From assembly GCA_941918925.1 (NCBI GenBank), contig OW799233.1, positions 133,516,533-133,580,532 on the forward strand: DNA of 64,000 nt, written 5' to 3'. Under the pieces are notes generated by a model. The model searched no databases, was not told where the DNA came from, and saw only the letters and a program-made list of their open reading frames with translations. Positions within the stretch are counted from its first letter, which is position 1. Each line of letters begins with the position of its first letter. The translations under genes and the position numbers were made by a program. This DNA is from Phyto melanocephala (lineage: Eukaryota > Arthropoda > Insecta > Diptera > Rhinophoridae). This document shows positions 59,082-64,000 of this stretch, piece by piece.

Positions 59082-60574
59082 TTTTTATACCCGCCACCAA
59101 AAAAATGGTGGGGGTATATTCATTTTGTCATTCCGTTTGTAACACATCGAAATATCCATTTTAGACCCCATAAAGTATGTATATTCTGAATCGGGGTTTG
59201 ATTTTATGACGATCTAGCTATGTACGTGCGTCTGTCCGTTTGTTGAAAGCACGATAGAGGTCGCACCGAAAAAGCTAGGGGGCTCAAATTTTGCCAGAAT
59301 CTTTCTTATAGACAAGGTTTGTTTGGTATTGAAAATGGGCTAAATCCGATTATTAGGAAGAGAGTTATAGCTCGAAAAGCAAGAGTAGGTCGAAAAAACC
59401 GTGTCCTTCGAACATCGAATAAAATGGAATTGTGTCCAAACGCATTAACGTAGACTCATGAAACTTCGAATATATATTTCCTGAGAAAAAAAATATTTTT
59501 CCCCGAAAATTATCTAAATCCATGCATTAGGAAAGGAGTTATCGATCAAAATGTACGAAAATTTATACCGCACAGTGTGTTTTTCGGTATATTTAAAAAC
59601 AAAAACGTCATAAAAGCAACAAAATTCGATGTACGACTCTGAAATTTTGCACACATGGCTTTTTGGTAAAATGCTTTATTCTAACGGAAAATCAATGTGC
59701 CACGCCCACTTTTACGCCCACCTCATATATAAGGTTTTACCCAAAATTCATATAATTTCTCTATTTATATAGATTTTGGAATAACAAAGGGCTATATTAA
59801 AACATCTAAGTTAAACTCATTCGGAAAAATAACTTTGACACGCCTACTATAACGCCCACTTTTCACGTTATCTACCGTTAATGAAATTTAAAAGCTCATA
59901 AAACCGCTAAAATTAGAAGTATGATGATAAATTTTGCTACGTCTATCCCCCTAGGCAATTTCATTACTATGCCAAAAAATTAAGGTGCCACGCCCACTTT
60001 TACGCCCACCTCCCATATAACGTTTTACCTAAAATTCATATAATTTCTCTATTAATAAAGATTTTGGAATAATAAAGGACTATATTGAAACACCTAAGTT
60101 GTACTCATTAGCAAAAACAACTTTGACACGCCTACTATAACGCCCACTTTCACTTTTGAATTGTGTCCAGACGCATAAACGTAGTCATGAAACTTCGAAT
60201 ATATATTTATCGAGTCAAAAGAATATTTTTCCCTGAAAATCGCTTAAATCTATGAATTAGGAAAAGAGTTATAGATAAAAATGTACGAAAATTTATACCG
60301 CACAGTGTATATTTTAAATTTAAAACGTAATAAAACTGACAAAACTATATGTACGATTCTGAAATTTTGCAAACATGGTTTTTTGGTTAAAGTCTTCGTT
60401 ATAACGGAAAATAGATGTGCCACGCACACTTTTTTCCTTAAATTTTTATAAAAATATATTAGTCATATATATTAGCATTTATTCATCTTACACTGCGCCA
60501 TTTATTGTACTGTAGCTAAATATTAGATAAAGATGATAATATAGATGACTCTACTAGCAACTACTAGATGGCAT

Positions 60575-60835
60575 GCTATCAATGTTCTCCTGAAATTATG
60601 CTCTATTAAAAATGGGAATTTAGGAAAATTTTGACCTAAGTAAAAGAAAATTATCTCTAAACATTATAAACAATTTATTTTCATGTACTAATGGCTAACA
60701 AATTTTAAAATTATACAAAACTTATTTCGTTTGAAAATCTTTTAAAAGCAAAATTTATAGAAGTTTAAAAATCAAAATCTTACTAATAAATTTCCCGTTT
60801 TAAAAAAATGCAGAGAATGTATATTGTAAATCACC
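60575..60835. repeat. Block X, second copy
   Basis: Matches 43660-43910 in the same plus-strand orientation, although the surrounding DINE is inverted relative to that copy. Confidence 0.75.
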
Positions 60836-61049
60836 CTGTGGCCCTTAAAATTTAACCTTACATTCACTTTCTTCCTCTTAAATTCATGTATATTCTCTAT
60901 GAATAAAGATTTTGGAATACTAAAGGACTATATTGAAATATCTAAGTTATGTTTATTAGCAAAAACTTTATTGACACGCGTATTTTAACGGCCACTTTCA
61001 TTGAAAGACTAAATTTACGAAAACAGTTTACTAGCATATCGAAGTTATA

Positions 61050-61656
61050 ATGGGTGGTTTAATTTTAAGGGACTATGTTGATTTTGAATAAAATTATTAT
61101 GAAATTATTATCATTTATTTTTATAATGATAATATTTGTATGCTTCAATTATGTATGGAACAAAATATCGGCCAAATGGCCCCCCAACCTAGGCGGCACA
61201 CCACGATCCGATAGTCCAAATTTTCAATGACACTGTTAATGCTCGATTGTTGGGCACGATGATGAGTCGAGTTTGCTTGCTCTTTTGCCACGTTATCGTG
61301 AAAAACAGCAATGTTTCCCATTCAACGAACTAAGATGGCATTCACAGATGTTTTCACATTTCATACAGACCTGCTTTGCAGACATTTAAATATTTTTTAC
61401 AATTCTCACGATTGTGGACGAATTCGAACGATTATGTTGACCAAAAGAATCACGAAGTGCACAAAATCCATTTTGATTTGAACGCCCATTTTTATAAAAA
61501 TCTTTAATATTTAAAAGCGTTGCTCGATTGCGTATCTTTCCACTGTTCAAATTGAGTTAGTCTGAGATTGAGAAATGTCAAATGAAATACAAGAAAAAAG
61601 TTGAAATTTCGATGTGGTTCTCCTTAAACATGGGCCCTTAAAATTTAACCACCCTC
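61050..61656 (-). mobile_element. Internally deleted mariner inside DINE
   Basis: Right terminus ccttaaaatttaaccaccctc followed by TA (61657-58); left terminus tgggtggtttaattttaaggg slightly diverged. It carries ggccccccaacctaggcggc, the mark shared with the 42859-43435 copy. Confidence 0.72.
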
Positions 61657-61802
61657 TACAAAGAAAGTGATACATATCTTATTATAAAGAGATTATTCTA
61701 TAGCGATTAACAAAATAATAAATATTGTGCTTTAAATGTACACAAAATTGGTGGTGGGTATGAAAGATTCGGCACAGCCGAATATAGTGCTCTTACTTGT
61801 TT

Positions 61803-62706
61803 GCTTTTAATTAGGAAATTCTTATCAAAAGCAGCTCATACTAAGTTCTTCATAAATGTCCAAAATGTCTTGTCTTGTCCCTGACTCTGATCCTATCAAT
61901 CTTGTGTCCATAAAAGTAAACTTATACCGCTAGGAATTACACCGAATTAAAGTTCGGCAGATAAGCCAAAGACATATTTTTTGTATGGGGGTTGATACGC
62001 CCCCTTATTTTAACGCATGCAATTATTTAAATGAATTGAACAGTTTGTAGTAAAATGTCTAATAGCAGGATTAACAACTTTAACATTTAAAATTCGTGAA
62101 ATATGTCATTAAATGGGTTTTTTATGGAGGGTATCACTTCCACTGTTTCGTTTACTATTATTTTCCAGCTCATTTTATGTTCCATTGTGCAAAATGTTAT
62201 TATTAACGGGTGTTAAACACAGGATTTTAAAGATGTCCAAAAATTAACACAAGATCGGAAGGGTGTCTCAAAATTAACGCAAGATTTGAATTTGTCGCCA
62301 TATGTGTAGTAAAGTGGTGGCTTTACTACAAAAACAACTGGACAGCAATTCAAATCATTAATTTTGGGACTCTCTCTATAATCTCCGGGAGAAAGCTAAA
62401 TACTTTTGCTATTACGGCACTCTAGAAATTTGGCAAAAACTGTAGATCCTTTACGGGAAATGCCACGCCCACTATTAACTTTAAGAAAAAATTTCCACGA
62501 TGTCAATAATTAATATTATATAAAAAAAATATTAATCAAATCTGCCATTCTTCGATTGTAGATAAATTAAAAAAAGTGGGAGTAAAATTGTGCGCAAAAG
62601 TGGGCGTGGCTAGATTATAAGAAACATTTAAAAAAATTATCTCAATCGGTGTAGCCGTTCTCAAGTGATGCAATGGCCAACGAACGACATATGATTTTTA
62701 TTTATA
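61803..62706. other. Repeat-like stretch without a gene
   Basis: Contains gtccaaaaattaacacaag and gtctcaaaattaacgcaag as a near-duplicate pair (62234, 62265), a perfect 9-bp hairpin gtagtaaag/ctttactac at 62306-62329, and gtgggagtaaaattgtgcgc with aaaagtgggcgtggc near 62577-62612. These words suggest another decayed non-autonomous element; edges are not visible. Confidence 0.35.
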
Positions 62707-63259
62707 AATGGTGGTTCAACCATAATTTACCATGTCAATTGTGTGTCACAGCTTAACGCACAGTCTTTTCCCCAGCTTAATTTGACATTTCTTTGTTTTA
62801 GTGTTTGAAAAAGTCAACGATAGAGAGGTCAGCAATTGAGCAGCGCATTTAGATTGTTGAAACCTTTTACGAAAATAGTTCATCAAACCAAAATGCATTT
62901 CGTGCACTTCGTGATTTCTTTTTGTCATCATAATCAACCAAACGCCCAATCGATAGAATTGTGCGCAAAACGCCAGCGTATGCTGCTGTTGTTTGACATA
63001 CTGTTACAGAAGAGCCGTCAACTTTGACTTGTGGTCGTGCCCAACAATTGAAAATCAATATTGTCGTTGGAAATATAAACTATCGGAAAATACCGCACCG
63101 AAGCCGTGGCGAGCATTTGGCCGATATTTTGTTTCACATTTGCTTCATAATTGTCATAGACTATTCTGAATATTCATAATAAAAAATATTAAGATAATTT
63201 TCTTGAAACTTTTTATTTTAATTTCAATGAACATCAAGCGTTTTGGTTAAACCAACCAG
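62707..63259 (+). mobile_element. Second mariner family, internally deleted, TA-flanked
   Basis: Left terminus aatggtggttcaacc after TA (62705-06). Right terminus, inverted, ctggttggtttaacc before TA (63260-61). The 5' trace at 62836-63027 reads SSAFRLLKPFTKIVHQTKMH, FVHFVISFCHHNQPNAQSIE, in helix-turn-helix order (a HNQPNAQSIE segment, as HNRPTESTI in mariners). The 3' trace near 63080-63160 reads RSRGEHLADILFH, the end of the transposase. The catalytic core is deleted. It differs in termini and sequence from the DINE-borne family. Confidence 0.68.
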
Positions 63260-63261
63260 TA

Positions 63262-64000
63262 AAAATATATTTTTAAAATTAATTTTAAAATACTTAAATA
63301 TTCGAACTTTTTATTTTAAATTTAAATTTTATATACATAGTTTTAAATTAAAATTATTGTAAATAATTTTCAAGCCGATAGCCCATGTTGCTAGTGCATT
63401 GGTCTTTAAGATTTATTATAATTTTCAAATTGTAATAAAATTTGAATAAATAAAATAAATGAATATTTTTCATTTATTGTAAATCATTTATTCTGGCTCA
63501 AGTTATTTTCATTAATCTAGAAATCTCAAAAAAATTTAACCAAGTTGAAAGCATTTTCGAAACCAGCTAATATTTCACCATTAGCACTCTTTATCGGTAC
63601 ACGAGTAAATCAAAAATTTTCTAAAAATCCCAAAATTTACAATTTATCGTAATTTCCTCTTAAATCGAAATTTTATCGTAAACTGTTTATAATCATAAAT
63701 TTGTAGCCATTTTTTTTATTCGAAAATTTGTCATAAAATATTCATTAATCAAACAATTATTGAAAATTTTGAACAGTTTGAAAATTTTATACAACTTTTT
63801 CAATATACAAAGAAAATATAAAAGAAAATTCTATTGAAAATCCATACAAAAAAAAAAATTGTATTGCTAGCTTTAATCGTTCTGGTAATGCAAGTGTAAA
63901 CATAATATTACCATAAGCAATATATTTAAAACTATATGTGTATGTGTGTATGTGAGTGAAAAAGTAAACATGAGTGATGCAATTGCGTTGTGTACAATAA
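63262..64000. other. No recognisable gene
   Basis: Very AT-rich with repeated aaaattttaaatt words; nothing supportable to the window's end. Confidence 0.4.

Larger units (their letters stand above)
59082..61802 (+). mobile_element. Chimeric DINE-1-like family A copy with block X and mariner
   Basis: Begins tttttatacccgccaccaaaaaaatggtggggg and ends ggcacagccgaatatagtgctcttacttgttt. After two modules a second DINE piece starts near 60165 (ttgaattgtgtccagacgcataaacg), then block X (60575-60835), a scrap of mariner terminus (ggcccttaaaatttaacc at 60840), a DINE module and the full mariner derivative (61050-61656). It shares subfamily marks with the 42.7-kb copy. Confidence 0.6.

Overview
The window looks like repeat-rich, intergenic or intronic DNA from a fly. 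It is very AT-rich, shows no operons or bacterial signals, has short GT-AG introns where an element gene can be read, and is dominated by transposable elements. The commonest repeat has the layout I know from DINE-1/INE-1 (Helentron-type) elements of Diptera: a TTATACCC start, a GACCCCATAAAGTATATAT block, GTCCGTCTGT repeats, 'cacgcccac' tandem repeats, and a hairpin ending CTTACTTGTTT. The sequence style suggests a higher (calyptrate-like) fly, but that is inference. I see no complete host gene. The best host-like leads are three or four orphan exon-like ORFs (11.6, 18.5, 35.3 and 39.5-40.9 kb).

Layout. 0-0.87 kb: end of a DINE copy. 2.1-3.1 kb: degenerate TTTGATACCC modules. 3.76-8.15 kb: a DINE copy carrying a hAT-like relic and a 5'-truncated, nearly intact LINE with a 19-bp target duplication. 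9.8-10.7 kb: a second hAT-like relic with a BED-finger remnant. 11-16.9 kb: mostly unannotatable, with an orphan exon, a decayed RNase H fragment and a hammerhead-like motif. 17.0-17.7, 19.6-21.8 and 28.1-28.9 kb: a second DINE-like family (B); the middle copy holds a reverse-transcriptase fragment. 24.4-26.9, 31.2-33.1, 42.7-45.9, 51.3-52.8, 55.0-57.5 and 59.1-61.8 kb: six DINE family-A copies, each carrying an internally deleted mariner at the same internal site. 34.2-34.6 kb: relic of the catalytic core of another mariner. 35.9-36.8 kb: LINE 3' end with RNase H, 12-bp target duplications and a TTAGG-like tail. 37.3-41.8 kb: possible foldback element, containing a perfect 40-bp palindrome. 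42.5 and 52.9 kb: hAT-type MITEs. 46.4-49.5 kb: a near-complete two-gene PIF/Harbinger transposon. 62.7-63.3 kb: a second mariner deletion family.

How the parts relate. Insertions are nested and can be ordered. The mariner derivative entered a DINE once at a TA and then spread as DINE cargo; the copy at 7.3 kb keeps the empty site. The LINE at 4.3 kb entered a DINE that lacked the mariner. The Harbinger element encodes a transposase (three exons, two single-base lesions) and, convergently, an apparently intact three-exon MADF/Myb-like partner. I found no convincing wholly new system. The strongest items are the composite DINE-mariner amplification, the Harbinger pair, the perfect palindrome and the TTAGG-like LINE tail.
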